From NCBI GenBank assembly GCA_035452965.1, contig DAOTCE010000028.1, positions 3,582 through 67,581 on the forward strand: a stretch of DNA of 64,000 nt. Reading direction: 5' to 3'. Shown piece after piece: positions 43,416 to 52,146 of the stretch. A program made the translations under genes and the position numbers. The notes beneath the pieces are model-generated. The model did no database searches. It was given only the letters and a program-made list of their open reading frames with translations, and had not been told where the DNA came from. Each line of letters starts with the position of its first letter. Position 1 is the stretch's first letter. Origin of the DNA: Candidatus Paceibacterota bacterium. GTDB lineage: Bacteria; Verrucomicrobiota; Verrucomicrobiia; Limisphaerales; UBA8199.

Positions 43416-46400
43416 ATGAAAACTACTGCTGCGATCCGCTGGGCACGATCTCTCATTAGCACCGGGGCTTTAGCCCGGTGTAAACGCGCGGTGGCGAGCA
43501 GGAAACTGTTTCAACAGTTTGCCCGCAAACGGGGAAAGCCGTTGAAACGGCTGCCAGCCCCCGCCGCACCTCGACACCGGGCTGAAGCCCCGGTGTTAAT
43601 GAGAGGCGTTGACCTGGCGCGGGCGAGCTGCGCACTGGCCGTGATCTCGCTGCTGCTCGCGACACTCGCCCTGCCGGTCTCACCCGCCTGCGCGGCGACC
43701 AACGACCTCACTATCGCCATCCAGCGCGGGCTGTTCGAGGAGGAAGCCAATCAGAACCTGGGCGCGGCCATTCAGGCCTACCAAACCGTCGCCAGTCAAT
43801 TCGACAAGGACCGCAAGCTCGCCGCCACGGCCATCTTTCGCCTCGGTGAATGCTACCGCAAACAAGGGAACACCAACGACGCCGCGGCGCAGTATGAGCG
43901 CATCCTGCGCGAGTTCTCCGACCAGCCGACGCTCGTCACCCTCAGCCGCCAGAACCTGGCGGGGCTCGGCGCCGTGCCGGCAACAGCGGCCGTCTCCGCC
44001 CAATCGCAGGCCTTCCTCGCAGCGGAAGCTGAGCGCATGGCTCTGGGGAATCAGATCAGGGCGCTCCAAGAGCTGCCGAAGGACAAGCTCCGCATTGCCG
44101 TGCAGCAGAGTTATCCGAACCCGGTCTTCACCGCACTGATGCAGAAGCTCTCAGAGGCGGAGCAGAACCTTGCCGCCCTCCAGCAGACGCATAGTTCCCA
44201 GCATCCCGTGGTGACGTCGGAAAAGGCCCGCTTGGAAGCCCTCAACAAGCAGATAGATGAGCAGGTCGAAGGTGTATTGAAGGGATTGGAGGTGAAGCGC
44301 GATGTAGCTGCAAAACTGGCGAAGGAATTCCAGGCGCAAGTGAGCGCGCCAGCCGCGACAGCCGCCCCCGTTCTCTCGGACGCCGCGCGGCAGGAGCAAA
44401 GGCGGCTGATGGAAGCAGAAATCAAACTGCTGGAGAAGCAGGTGGACTCGCAAAAGCGGCTGGTGCAGGCCGGCGGCGCCCCGTGGGACAGCACGGTGCC
44501 CACCGAGCGCGAGCTGCTGAAGCTGAGGCGGCAGTTGGCGGCGCTCGAGGCGGGCCAGCCGATTCAGATGGCCGCCGCCGAACCCGCCGCCCCCGCCGTC
44601 TCCAGCGAGGCCGACGAATTGCGGCGCATCCAGGCCCTGGTGAGGGACAGCCCGGACCTGATCAACGCCCCGCAGGCGGCGGGTGAGACGCTGCTCCAGA
44701 CGGCAGCGGCCCAGGGCAAACTGGCTGTGGTGAAGCTGCTGCTGGACAACGGCGCGGCGGTGGACGGCCTGCAGCAACCGGGCCTGACGGCCCTGCATTA
44801 CGCCGCCGGCAACGGTCACAAGGCCATCGTGGACCTGCTCTTGAGCAAGGGCGCCAAGCCCGGGGCTCAGACTGAGGACGGCGTCACTGCGCTGCACCTG
44901 GCCGCCCGCAAGGGTTACGAGGAGGTCGCCAAGGCGCTCCTGGCCGCCGGAGCGCCGGTAAATGCCAAGACCACAGCCAACGACCAGCGTGACCGTCCAG
45001 GCAGCACCCTGAAGTATTCGCTAATCTCGGCCGGCCAAACGCCGCTGCACCTGGCCGCGAACGCAGGTTACGCCGGGCTGGTCGAGTTGCTGCTCGCCAA
45101 GGGAGCGGACCCCGATGTCGTGGACGGCTCCGGTCGCACGGCGCTCAGCTATGCGGTGGAGCGGCATTCCCAACCGGTCGCGCAAGCCCTGGTGGCGGCC
45201 AAGGCCGATCCCAATGCCGGGTCCAGCAACCTGCCGCTGACGGTGGCCGCTTACTATGGCGAATTGCCCGCGCTGAAGCTGCTACTGGCCAGCGGCGCCG
45301 ACCCCAATCTCAACACCAATATCACCCAGAACTTCAGTGGGGTGTATGGAGTGCCTCCTAATCAAATCTTCACGGCTACTCCGCTCGCCCTTGCGGTCAA
45401 GAAGAACCGCGCCGAGGCTGTGACCGAACTCATCCGGGCCAAGGCCGACCCGAACGGCTCCCTGCCCGGGGGTAACCGTCTGATCTTCGGCGCCCTGTAC
45501 AACGCCCCGACGCTCAAGGCCCTGCTGGAGGGCGGGGCCGATCCGAACCTCCGCGGGCAGGAGGACAAGTCGCCGCTGCTGTGTGCAGTGGAGATAGAGG
45601 GAGGGCAGCCGGCAGTGGAATTGCTGCTGGCCTGCAAGGCCGACCCGAATGTCGGGCAACCGAAGGACGGCTGGACCCCGCTCCACGAGGCGGCAAAGCG
45701 TGGCCGGAAGGAGATTGCCGAGCTGCTGCTGAAGGCTGGCGCGGACGTGAATAGCAAGTCACAGAACGGGTCTACACCTCTGCATGCAGCGGTGTACAGC
45801 AACCAGCGAGAGGTGGCCGAGGTGCTGCTGGCCCACAAGGCCGATCCCAATGCGAAGGAGGGCGGCGAGGGCTGGACACCACTTCACTTCGCGGTGCGGG
45901 ATGGCCGGCGGGAACTGGTCGAGCTGCTGCTGGCCAACAAGGCCGATCCCAACGAGCGAGACAGCAAGGGGCAAACACCGCTGGACATGGCCAAGAGCCA
46001 GTGGCCGCTGCCGCCGCCAGGCATGGGCGGGCCCTATGGGCTTCCCGGCCAGCCGCCGTCTTCTACCCCCAGGCAACCGGAGCCCAAGCCCGAGCCGATG
46101 GCCGACCTGCTGCGGCGGCACGGGGCGACGGATGAGCTGCCGGCGTTGGACCGGATTGGTGTGTCCCGCCGCGCGACGGGTTACTCGCAGTACGTGTTGA
46201 CGAAGGGCGCCAACGACTGGAGCCAATTCACACTGCTGGACCTGATCGGCCTGCAATACGGTTTCCTGGCGACTTCCCCAAGCCTGGAAGAGCACAGCCG
46301 CCAATACTACAATGCCTTCGTTGACGCTGACTGGAATCCGGGCCGCCTTGTCGGTTTTCCTGACCTCGCCAATCTGCGCATTCGGCGGCCTGCGCCCGGT

Positions 46401-48407
46401 CATAAGACCTGGCAGGAGCAGGCGGTTGACCTGCGCCCGGTGCTGGAGTCCGGCGATTGCACCAAAGACGTGCGGGTGGAATGGGGCGACGTGGTGGAGG
46501 TCCCCGAGGCCGTGCATCCGCTGAATGAGCGGTGGCCCGGCTTCTCCCAGCAGGAACTGGGCAACCTAAGGAAATGCTTGTCGCGGCAGGTCGAGATCGT
46601 CGTCGAGGGCCGGGGGACGAATATCACACTGACACCGAAGATCGAAATGCCCTTCCCCGGGACAGGCCGTGAGTCCGTGATCACCTCCCGAACTCCGTTC
46701 TGGCTCAAGCCGGTGCTGCTCCAGTCGATGCTGGTGCTCAGTTCGTCGGACTTGTCCCGGGTGAAGGTGACGCGGCGGGACCCGGCCACGGGCGAGAAGC
46801 GCGAGTGGGTGGTGGATTGCTCGGAGGGCAAACCCGCGCCGGGGTTATGGCTCCGGGACGGGGACCGGATCGAGGTGCCGGAGAGGGGCGATGGCACCGC
46901 CGGAGTGCGCCCGTCCTCGGGCGCAGCGACGTCCCGCCAGAGTGCGGGTTTGGGAGCTCCCAGCCTGCCAGGACAATCTGAGGTTGCTGCGCCCGAGGAC
47001 GGGCGCACTCCGATCCCGCCGGCGGTGATTGACCCGGCGACAGGGCTTCCAATGAGCGGCCCGTCGGTGTCGCCCAGCCAGGCGCCGCCACCGGCTCTGT
47101 CGCAGCCGGGGGCACGTCCCGCCCGGCAGATACCCGGGCGCAAGCTGCGGCTGCCTCCGGGCCAGGCGCCGCAGGCTGCCAGGACCGACCATCTGGACAT
47201 CGGCGGCGTGCGTTACTCTCCCAAGGCGGACGACCCGGACCTGGTGAACGCCGGCTACCACAAGGACCCCTCGGCCAGGCCGCGGACAGGCGAGTGCTGG
47301 GAACAGCGGGCCGCATCGGAACTCAGCGGCCGGGCGGCCAACGCCGTCTGGACCGGCACCGATATGGTCGTCTTCGGCGGCGAGGGCATGGGCACCAGCT
47401 TCGCCGACGGCGCGCGCTATTGCCTGGCGGAAGACACCTGGGCCATGCTGCCGGCCAAAGGCGCGCCCTCATCGCGGACAGGTCATGCAATGCTCTGGAC
47501 AGGCAAGGAAGTGATTGTCTGGGGCGGCTTCGGCGGATTACGGGGCAATAACACGAACCGCAACGACGGGGCGCGTTACAATCCCTCCACCGACACCTGG
47601 ACCCCGGTCTCCACCCGCAATGCCCCGTCTGCCCGCTTCGATTTCCCGGCCGTCTGGACGGGGAAGGAAATGTTGGTGTGGGGCGGCTATACCGACGCCC
47701 ACAGCCGCTACCAGGGCGCCCACGCCGATGCCTACCTCAACACCGGGGGCCGTTACAATCCGTCCAGCGACACCTGGCAGGCCATCACAACCCGTGGCGC
47801 CCCCTCCCGCCGTTCCTTTCACTCCCTTATCTGGACCGGCAAGGAGACGATTGCCTGGGGCGGCGGCAACGCCAGCAAAGTACTCAACGACGGCTACCGC
47901 TATAATCCCAACCGGGACTCCTGGACCCCGATCGGCACTGACGGCGCGCCCAGCCCGCGCTATGGCCACGTCTCCGTCTGGACCGGCAAGGAAATGATCG
48001 TCTGGGGCGGCAGCACGCGCGAGGCAGCTTCCCCGTCGGATTACCTCGAAAACGGCGCGCGCTATAACCCGGAAACGGATACCTGGAAGCCCATCTCCAG
48101 CATTGGCGCGCCGAAAGGCAGGGTCTCGGTCTCGGCGGTTTGGACGGGCACCGAGATGGTCCTCTGGGGCGGAGTCAATGACTCGCAGGACAACGGCGGC
48201 CGCTTCGTTGGCACCGGCGCCCGTTACAATCCCGCCACCGACACCTGGACGGAAATCACCACGTCCGGCGCGCCGTCGCCGCGCCTGACCAGCGTCGTGT
48301 GGACCGGCGACGGGCTGCTGACCTTCGGCGGCTACAACGGGATGCACCTGAACGAGACGTGGTATTACTCGCCGCAGCGCACGCTTTACCCGTACGCCAG
48401 GCGATGA
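43416..48407 (+). CDS. Very large ankyrin-repeat / Kelch-repeat protein with signal sequence
   Basis: About 1663 residues from ATG 43416, or 1602 from ATG 43599, which lies inside a repeat element. The exported N-terminus has the hydrophobic stretch LAVISLLLATLALPVSPACA. A tetratricopeptide-like unit (A-A-I-Q-A-Y-Q-T-V-A...G-E-C-Y-R-K-Q-G-N-T-N-D-A-A) and a coiled coil follow. Ankyrin repeats span about 44650-46000. A middle region with two V-E-V-P-E-type segments precedes several Kelch blades (W-T-G-K-E-M-I-V-W-G-G and R-Y-N-P-x-T-D-T-W) at about 47300-48400. Two palindromic elements (43451-43604 and 46901-47012) are read in frame. It is probably periplasmic or outer-surface. The Kelch part may once have been a separate gene. 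Confidence 0.75.
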   Translation: MKTTAAIRWARSLISTGALARCKRAVASRKLFQQFARKRGKPLKRLPAPAAPRHRAEAPVLMRGVDLARASCALAVISLLLATLALPVSPACAATNDLTIAIQRGLFEEEANQNLGAAIQAYQTVASQFDKDRKLAATAIFRLGECYRKQGNTNDAAAQYERILREFSDQPTLVTLSRQNLAGLGAVPATAAVSAQSQAFLAAEAERMALGNQIRALQELPKDKLRIAVQQSYPNPVFTALMQKLSEAEQNLAALQQTHSSQHPVVTSEKARLEALNKQIDEQVEGVLKGLEVKRDVAAKLAKEFQAQVSAPAATAAPVLSDAARQEQRRLMEAEIKLLEKQVDSQKRLVQAGGAPWDSTVPTERELLKLRRQLAALEAGQPIQMAAAEPAAPAVSSEADELRRIQALVRDSPDLINAPQAAGETLLQTAAAQGKLAVVKLLLDNGAAVDGLQQPGLTALHYAAGNGHKAIVDLLLSKGAKPGAQTEDGVTALHLAARKGYEEVAKALLAAGAPVNAKTTANDQRDRPGSTLKYSLISAGQTPLHLAANAGYAGLVELLLAKGADPDVVDGSGRTALSYAVERHSQPVAQALVAAKADPNAGSSNLPLTVAAYYGELPALKLLLASGADPNLNTNITQNFSGVYGVPPNQIFTATPLALAVKKNRAEAVTELIRAKADPNGSLPGGNRLIFGALYNAPTLKALLEGGADPNLRGQEDKSPLLCAVEIEGGQPAVELLLACKADPNVGQPKDGWTPLHEAAKRGRKEIAELLLKAGADVNSKSQNGSTPLHAAVYSNQREVAEVLLAHKADPNAKEGGEGWTPLHFAVRDGRRELVELLLANKADPNERDSKGQTPLDMAKSQWPLPPPGMGGPYGLPGQPPSSTPRQPEPKPEPMADLLRRHGATDELPALDRIGVSRRATGYSQYVLTKGANDWSQFTLLDLIGLQYGFLATSPSLEEHSRQYYNAFVDADWNPGRLVGFPDLANLRIRRPAPGHKTWQEQAVDLRPVLESGDCTKDVRVEWGDVVEVPEAVHPLNERWPGFSQQELGNLRKCLSRQVEIVVEGRGTNITLTPKIEMPFPGTGRESVITSRTPFWLKPVLLQSMLVLSSSDLSRVKVTRRDPATGEKREWVVDCSEGKPAPGLWLRDGDRIEVPERGDGTAGVRPSSGAATSRQSAGLGAPSLPGQSEVAAPEDGRTPIPPAVIDPATGLPMSGPSVSPSQAPPPALSQPGARPARQIPGRKLRLPPGQAPQAARTDHLDIGGVRYSPKADDPDLVNAGYHKDPSARPRTGECWEQRAASELSGRAANAVWTGTDMVVFGGEGMGTSFADGARYCLAEDTWAMLPAKGAPSSRTGHAMLWTGKEVIVWGGFGGLRGNNTNRNDGARYNPSTDTWTPVSTRNAPSARFDFPAVWTGKEMLVWGGYTDAHSRYQGAHADAYLNTGGRYNPSSDTWQAITTRGAPSRRSFHSLIWTGKETIAWGGGNASKVLNDGYRYNPNRDSWTPIGTDGAPSPRYGHVSVWTGKEMIVWGGSTREAASPSDYLENGARYNPETDTWKPISSIGAPKGRVSVSAVWTGTEMVLWGGVNDSQDNGGRFVGTGARYNPATDTWTEITTSGAPSPRLTSVVWTGDGLLTFGGYNGMHLNETWYYSPQRTLYPYARR
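43451..43604. repeat. MITE-like element with 31-bp inverted ends, within the 5' part of a gene
   Basis: The ends 43451-43481 and 43574-43604 are inverted repeats matching at 29 of 31 positions. Each arm contains its own hairpin (CACCGGG...CCCGGTG). Two smaller palindromes lie inside (AAACTGTTTCAACAGTTT and GCCGTTGAAACGGC). It sits in the signal-peptide region of the ankyrin-Kelch gene, in frame. Confidence 0.85.
46901..47012. repeat. MITE-like element with perfect 27-bp inverted ends inside a gene
   Basis: Arms 46901-46927 and 46986-47012 are exact inverted complements (CGGAGTGCGCCCG...GGGCGCAGC). The intervening 58 bp are unrelated. The reading frame passes through all 112 bp, encoding low-complexity residues between the ankyrin and Kelch parts. 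Confidence 0.88.
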
Positions 48408-48602
48408 TCTTTCCGGCGGCAGCGGCCGGAAGAGGGAGCATTCCATGGCGAGGCCATGGCGGACAAATGCGTGCGCAGGTTGTGCGCCAACCGTGGTCGG
48501 GAACGCCGGCGGATGCCGACGGCGTGGGGTGACGAACCCTGCGGCTGCGGCGAAGGCTGATTTTGCTAGCGGACGGGGCGCGCGCGCGTAAGCTTCCGCG
48601 CG

Positions 48603-49958
48603 ATGCTCAACTACATCTGGCTGGGGCTGATCGTGCTGGCCGTCATCATTGGCGGCTGCAACGACAACCTCAAAGCCGTTGCGGACAAGAGCTTCGAAAT
48701 GGCCGAGTTCGCGGTGATGAAGACCGCGCTGCCGCTGGTCGGCATCATGGCGTTGTGGCTTGGCATCATGCGGCTGGCGGAACGCGCCGGCCTGGTGGCG
48801 TTGCTGGCGCGCGCCCTGCGACCGCTCATGCGCTGGCTCTTCCCCGATGTGCCCGTCGAACATCCGGCGATGGGCTCCATCCTCCTGAACATGGCCGCCA
48901 ATATCCTCGGCCTCGGCAACGCTTCGACCCCCCTGGGCCTGCGCGCCATGAAGGACCTGGAGACGCTCAATCAGCGGCCCGGCACGGCCACCAACGCCAT
49001 GTGCATGCTGCTGGCCCTCAATACCAGCTCCGTCCAACTCATTCCCGTCACTGCCATCGCCATCCTGGCGGCCAACAAATCCAACAACCCCACCGCCATC
49101 GTCGGCACCGCCCTCATGGCGACGATCTGCGCCGCCACCTCCGCCGTCCTCACCGCCAAGCTGCTGGGCCGGTTGCCGTTCTACCGATTGCCGCCGCTAG
49201 CCGCGCCCCCGCCAAATGAGACTCCAACGGTGGGGCCGCCGCCGGCGAATCCCAACAACGACAAGTCGCCGGTAAAGGAAGCCTCCACGCTCGTGCCGCT
49301 GCAATGGTGGGGCAAGCTCATCTTGTCGGCCTTTGGGGTGTTCTTCCTCTACCTGTTCCTGCGCCAGGCCTTCCCCGCGCTGCTGGGACTCCCGCTGTCC
49401 CCCGAAGCGGCCGGCCGGTCCACCTTTGTCTGTGTCGTGGACGCCATCTCGAAGCTGTCCATTCCCCTGATGCTCTCGATCTTCCCGCTGTATGCCATCC
49501 TGCGCGGGGTCAAGGTCTATGAGGAGTTCGTGGACGGCGCGAAGGAAGGCTTCGACGTCGCCTTGCGCATCATCCCTTACCTCGTTGCGATCCTGGTGGC
49601 AATCGGCATGTTCCGCGCCGCCGGGGGCATTGACCTCTTGAGCCGGATGCTGGCGCCGGCGATGTTGGCCATCGGTTTCCCCCCCGACTTGCTCCCGCTG
49701 GTGCTGATGCGCCCGCTGAGCGGCAGCGGCACGCTCGGCATCTTCACCGAGCTGGTTAAACAGTTCGGGCCGGACCACCTGACCGTGCGCATGGCAGGCA
49801 CCATCTTCGGCAGCACCGAAACGACGTTCTATGTGCTGGCGGTGTATTTCGGCTCCGTGGGCGTGAAAAAGACGCGCTACGCGCTTCCCGCCGGAATAGT
49901 GTCCGACTCAGTCGGAGTCATCGCGTCGGTGATCTTCTGCCGGCTGGTGTTCGGGTAA
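48603..49958 (+). CDS. Fused spore maturation protein A/B homolog (nucleoside-recognition family)
   Basis: A 451-residue membrane protein of two Gate-type (nucleoside-recognition) domains. The first half matches SpmA: N-M-A-A-N-I-L-G-L-G-N-A-S-T-P-L-G-L and N-A-M-C-M-L-L-A-L-N-T-S-S-V-Q-L-I-P. The second half matches SpmB: P-L-Y-A-I-L-R-G-V-K-V-Y-E-E-F-V-D-G-A-K-E-G-F and R-P-L-S-G-S-G-T-L-G-I. A proline-rich linker (near residues 200-225) joins them. In Bacillus the two proteins act in spore core dehydration. In this presumed non-spore-former a transport-like role is likely but unproven. The gene stands alone. Confidence 0.82.
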   Translation: MLNYIWLGLIVLAVIIGGCNDNLKAVADKSFEMAEFAVMKTALPLVGIMALWLGIMRLAERAGLVALLARALRPLMRWLFPDVPVEHPAMGSILLNMAANILGLGNASTPLGLRAMKDLETLNQRPGTATNAMCMLLALNTSSVQLIPVTAIAILAANKSNNPTAIVGTALMATICAATSAVLTAKLLGRLPFYRLPPLAAPPPNETPTVGPPPANPNNDKSPVKEASTLVPLQWWGKLILSAFGVFFLYLFLRQAFPALLGLPLSPEAAGRSTFVCVVDAISKLSIPLMLSIFPLYAILRGVKVYEEFVDGAKEGFDVALRIIPYLVAILVAIGMFRAAGGIDLLSRMLAPAMLAIGFPPDLLPLVLMRPLSGSGTLGIFTELVKQFGPDHLTVRMAGTIFGSTETTFYVLAVYFGSVGVKKTRYALPAGIVSDSVGVIASVIFCRLVFG

Positions 49959-49993
49959 GGTTGCCCGCCGCGAACGACGCGCCGGGGCCTGCT

Positions 49994-50935
49994 TCAGGGG
50001 GCCACTTCCTGCGGGCCTTTGCCCCCGTTCACCAGGAACAACACAGCCATACGCACCGCCAGACCATTGGTTACCTGTTGGAGAACCACAGATCGGTCGC
50101 AGTCGGCAATCTCGCTGTCAATCTCCACGCCCCGGTTGATCGGGCCGGGGTGCATGATCAGGGCATCCGGTTTGGTGCGGGCCAGCCGGGTCTTATTCAG
50201 GCCAAAAAGGCTGGCATACTCGCCAAGGCTGGGGAACATGGACTTGCGCTGGCGCTCGTGCTGGATGCGCAGCAGGTTGATGATGTCCGCCTCACGAATG
50301 GCCTCCTCCACGTCGTGGGTCACCCGGCAGCCCATTTGCTCGAACACGCGCGGCACAAGCGTCGAGGGCCCGCAGAGGGTTACTTTGGCGCCCAGCTTGG
50401 TCAGGGCCCAAATGTCCGACCGCGCCACGCGGCTGTAGAGAATGTCCCCCAGGATCGTGACATTCAGACCCTCGATGCGGCCTTTCTTCTCGCGGATGGT
50501 GAAGGTGTCCAGCAAGGCCTGGGTGGGATGCTCGTGCGCGCCGTCACCGGCGTTAATAACGCTGGCGTTGAGCACCCGGGCCAGGAAATGCGCCGCGCCC
50601 GACGCGCAGTGGCGGATGACGATGATATCAATATTGAGCGCCTCCAGGTTGCGGGCCGTATCCTTCAGGGTCTCGCCCTTCTTGAGTGAGGAGGCCTCCG
50701 CCGTGAAGTTGATGATGTCCGCCGATAGCCGCTGCTCGGAAAGCTCGAAGCTGGTGCGCGTGCGGGTGGAAGGCTCCACAAACAGGTTGATGACCGTCTT
50801 GCCGCGCAACGCCGGGACCTTCTTGATCGCTCGCTCGCCCACGGCTTTGAAGGCGCGCGCGGTATCGAGCACTGTGGTGATTTCATCCGCCGTGAGCGAT
50901 TCAATGTCGAGCAGATGTTTGCGATTCCAGCTCAT
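49994..50935 (-). CDS. pyrB: Aspartate carbamoyltransferase catalytic subunit
   Basis: Carbamoylates aspartate in de novo pyrimidine synthesis. A 313-residue protein with the carbamoyl-phosphate site F-V-E-P-S-T-R-T-R-T-S-F-E (S56-T-R-T-R60), H-P-T-Q-A-L-L-D near the middle, and M-H-P-G-P-I-N-R-G-V-E at the aspartate side. ATG 50935 (MSWNRKHLLDIES) was chosen; a longer frame has no similarity. It follows pyrR on the same strand, about 110 bases downstream, in the usual pyrR-pyrB order. The next expected gene, pyrC, is absent. Confidence 0.94.
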   Translation of the reverse strand: MSWNRKHLLDIESLTADEITTVLDTARAFKAVGERAIKKVPALRGKTVINLFVEPSTRTRTSFELSEQRLSADIINFTAEASSLKKGETLKDTARNLEALNIDIIVIRHCASGAAHFLARVLNASVINAGDGAHEHPTQALLDTFTIREKKGRIEGLNVTILGDILYSRVARSDIWALTKLGAKVTLCGPSTLVPRVFEQMGCRVTHDVEEAIREADIINLLRIQHERQRKSMFPSLGEYASLFGLNKTRLARTKPDALIMHPGPINRGVEIDSEIADCDRSVVLQQVTNGLAVRMAVLFLVNGGKGPQEVAP

Positions 50936-51044
50936 GGCAAGAAACGAGGCAATGAAGTCATGGAGCGGCGCAATGCGCGCACACTGGAGGTCATCCTCTT
51001 CCCATTGGTACAATACCCCATCTCTGCAGCTCTTTGTATGTGCT

Positions 51045-51575
51045 TCATTTCTCGAGCACGACTTCGTCCGTGCCGCCCATTTCCGCGAGCCGCACGCGGA
51101 CCCTCTCGATCCGGGCCGTAGGCACGTTCTTGCCCACAAAATCCGCCTTGATAGGAAGCTCCCGGTGCCCGCGGTCAATCAGCACCGCCAGTTGGATGCA
51201 CCGCGGCCGGCCAAAATCATTCAGCGCATCCATGGCCGCCCGCACCGTGCGACCGCTAAAGAGCACATCATCCACCAGCACCACCGTCTTGCCAGTGACA
51301 TCGAACGGAATGACCGTGGGCTGCACATTGGGAGCAACCCGTTGATCCAGGTCGTCCCGGTGCATGCTGACATCCAGATCGCCGGTCGGCACGGCGTGTC
51401 CCCAAATCCCCGTTAGCAACGCGCCCAACCGCCGCCCCAGCGGTACCCCGCCGCGCTGGATGCCAACCACTACGACCTCGCTGCCGGCTTCATTCCGCTC
51501 GGCAATTTCATGCGCAATGCGGGTGAGGGCGCGCTGGAGAGCCAGGGCGTTGAGTATCAATGTGGAATCGGGCAT
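51045..51575 (-). CDS. pyrR: Bifunctional pyr operon regulator / uracil phosphoribosyltransferase
   Basis: A 176-residue type I PRTase-fold protein: V-V-V-G-I-Q-R-G-G-V-P-L, then the PRPP motif T-V-V-L-V-D-D-V-L-F-S-G-R-T (about 97-110), and L-A-V-L-I-D-R-G-H-R-E-L-P-I, which is characteristic of PyrR. Regulates pyr mRNA by attenuation in Gram-positive bacteria and can form UMP from uracil. ATG 51575 starts at the family start. The mRNA leader upstream contains a strong hairpin (51700-51719), but I could not identify a canonical PyrR-binding loop. Confidence 0.93.
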   Translation of the reverse strand: MPDSTLILNALALQRALTRIAHEIAERNEAGSEVVVVGIQRGGVPLGRRLGALLTGIWGHAVPTGDLDVSMHRDDLDQRVAPNVQPTVIPFDVTGKTVVLVDDVLFSGRTVRAAMDALNDFGRPRCIQLAVLIDRGHRELPIKADFVGKNVPTARIERVRVRLAEMGGTDEVVLEK

Positions 51576-51699
51576 GAGAGAGGTGATTGGGCACAGCAAA
51601 TCCGCGGCCCGGGAGAGTAACGCAAGACCGCGGGTCCTGGCTCTAGACTCCAGACCCCGGGCTTCGCGCTTCGGGCTTTGGGTGGTGTCATGGTTCCTT

Positions 51700-51719
51700 G
51701 GCCGCCTCACTGGGCGGCC
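51700..51719 (-). terminator. Hairpin between the small ORF and pyrR
   Basis: GGCCGCC (51700-51706) and GGCGGCC (51713-51719) form a perfect 7-bp stem with a 6-base loop. No T-run follows on either strand, so factor-independent termination is uncertain. It lies after the 51738-51956 gene and before pyrR in the direction of transcription, and could be a terminator of the former or part of a pyr attenuator. Confidence 0.4.
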
Positions 51720-51737
51720 TTAAAGGAGCGGTGGGTA

Positions 51738-51956
51738 TCAATGGCCTGCGGCTTGCCGGCTCCTCCGCCATTTGGAGCGATGCTTGATAATCCAGTCCGT
51801 CAGCGCCCGCTCAAAGCCAATGTCCCGACCTGCCTTCTCCGATTCAATCCACTTGTGCTTCAGAATCTCTTCGCGTTCCGCCTGAAATTCCCTGTAGAGC
51901 GAGGAGTTCTTCAGCAAATCATCTGCCGGGAGCGGCGCTTTGCTTTGGTCAGACAT
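51738..51956 (-). CDS. Small conserved hypothetical protein
   Basis: A 72-residue acidic/basic helical protein, beginning MSDQSKAPLPADDLL. F-Q-A-E-R-E-E-I-L-K-H-K-W-I-E-S-E-K-A-G-R-D-I-G-F-E...W-I-I-K-H-R is reminiscent of a short family seen in Proteobacteria and Verrucomicrobiota. I cannot name it or assign a function. ATG 51956 gives the plausible start, and the upstream frame lacks similarity. It lies between mrp and pyrR on the same strand. Confidence 0.6.
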   Translation of the reverse strand: MSDQSKAPLPADDLLKNSSLYREFQAEREEILKHKWIESEKAGRDIGFERALTDWIIKHRSKWRRSRQAAGH

Positions 51957-52146
51957 AATCGCGAATCCAAATAGCTTCGACCGCGGCAATGTAACAGGGC
52001 CCTGGCTGGTGACAAGCCCCAACTGCAAATTCCTGCCTGGGCGCCTCGACTGCCTGGGCAACCTTTCCATTGAACTCTTGCGGCTTCATAAGCCGGCCTT
52101 TCTTTGCGCAGCAACCTACCACAGAAATGCCTTCTTGTCATCCCGG

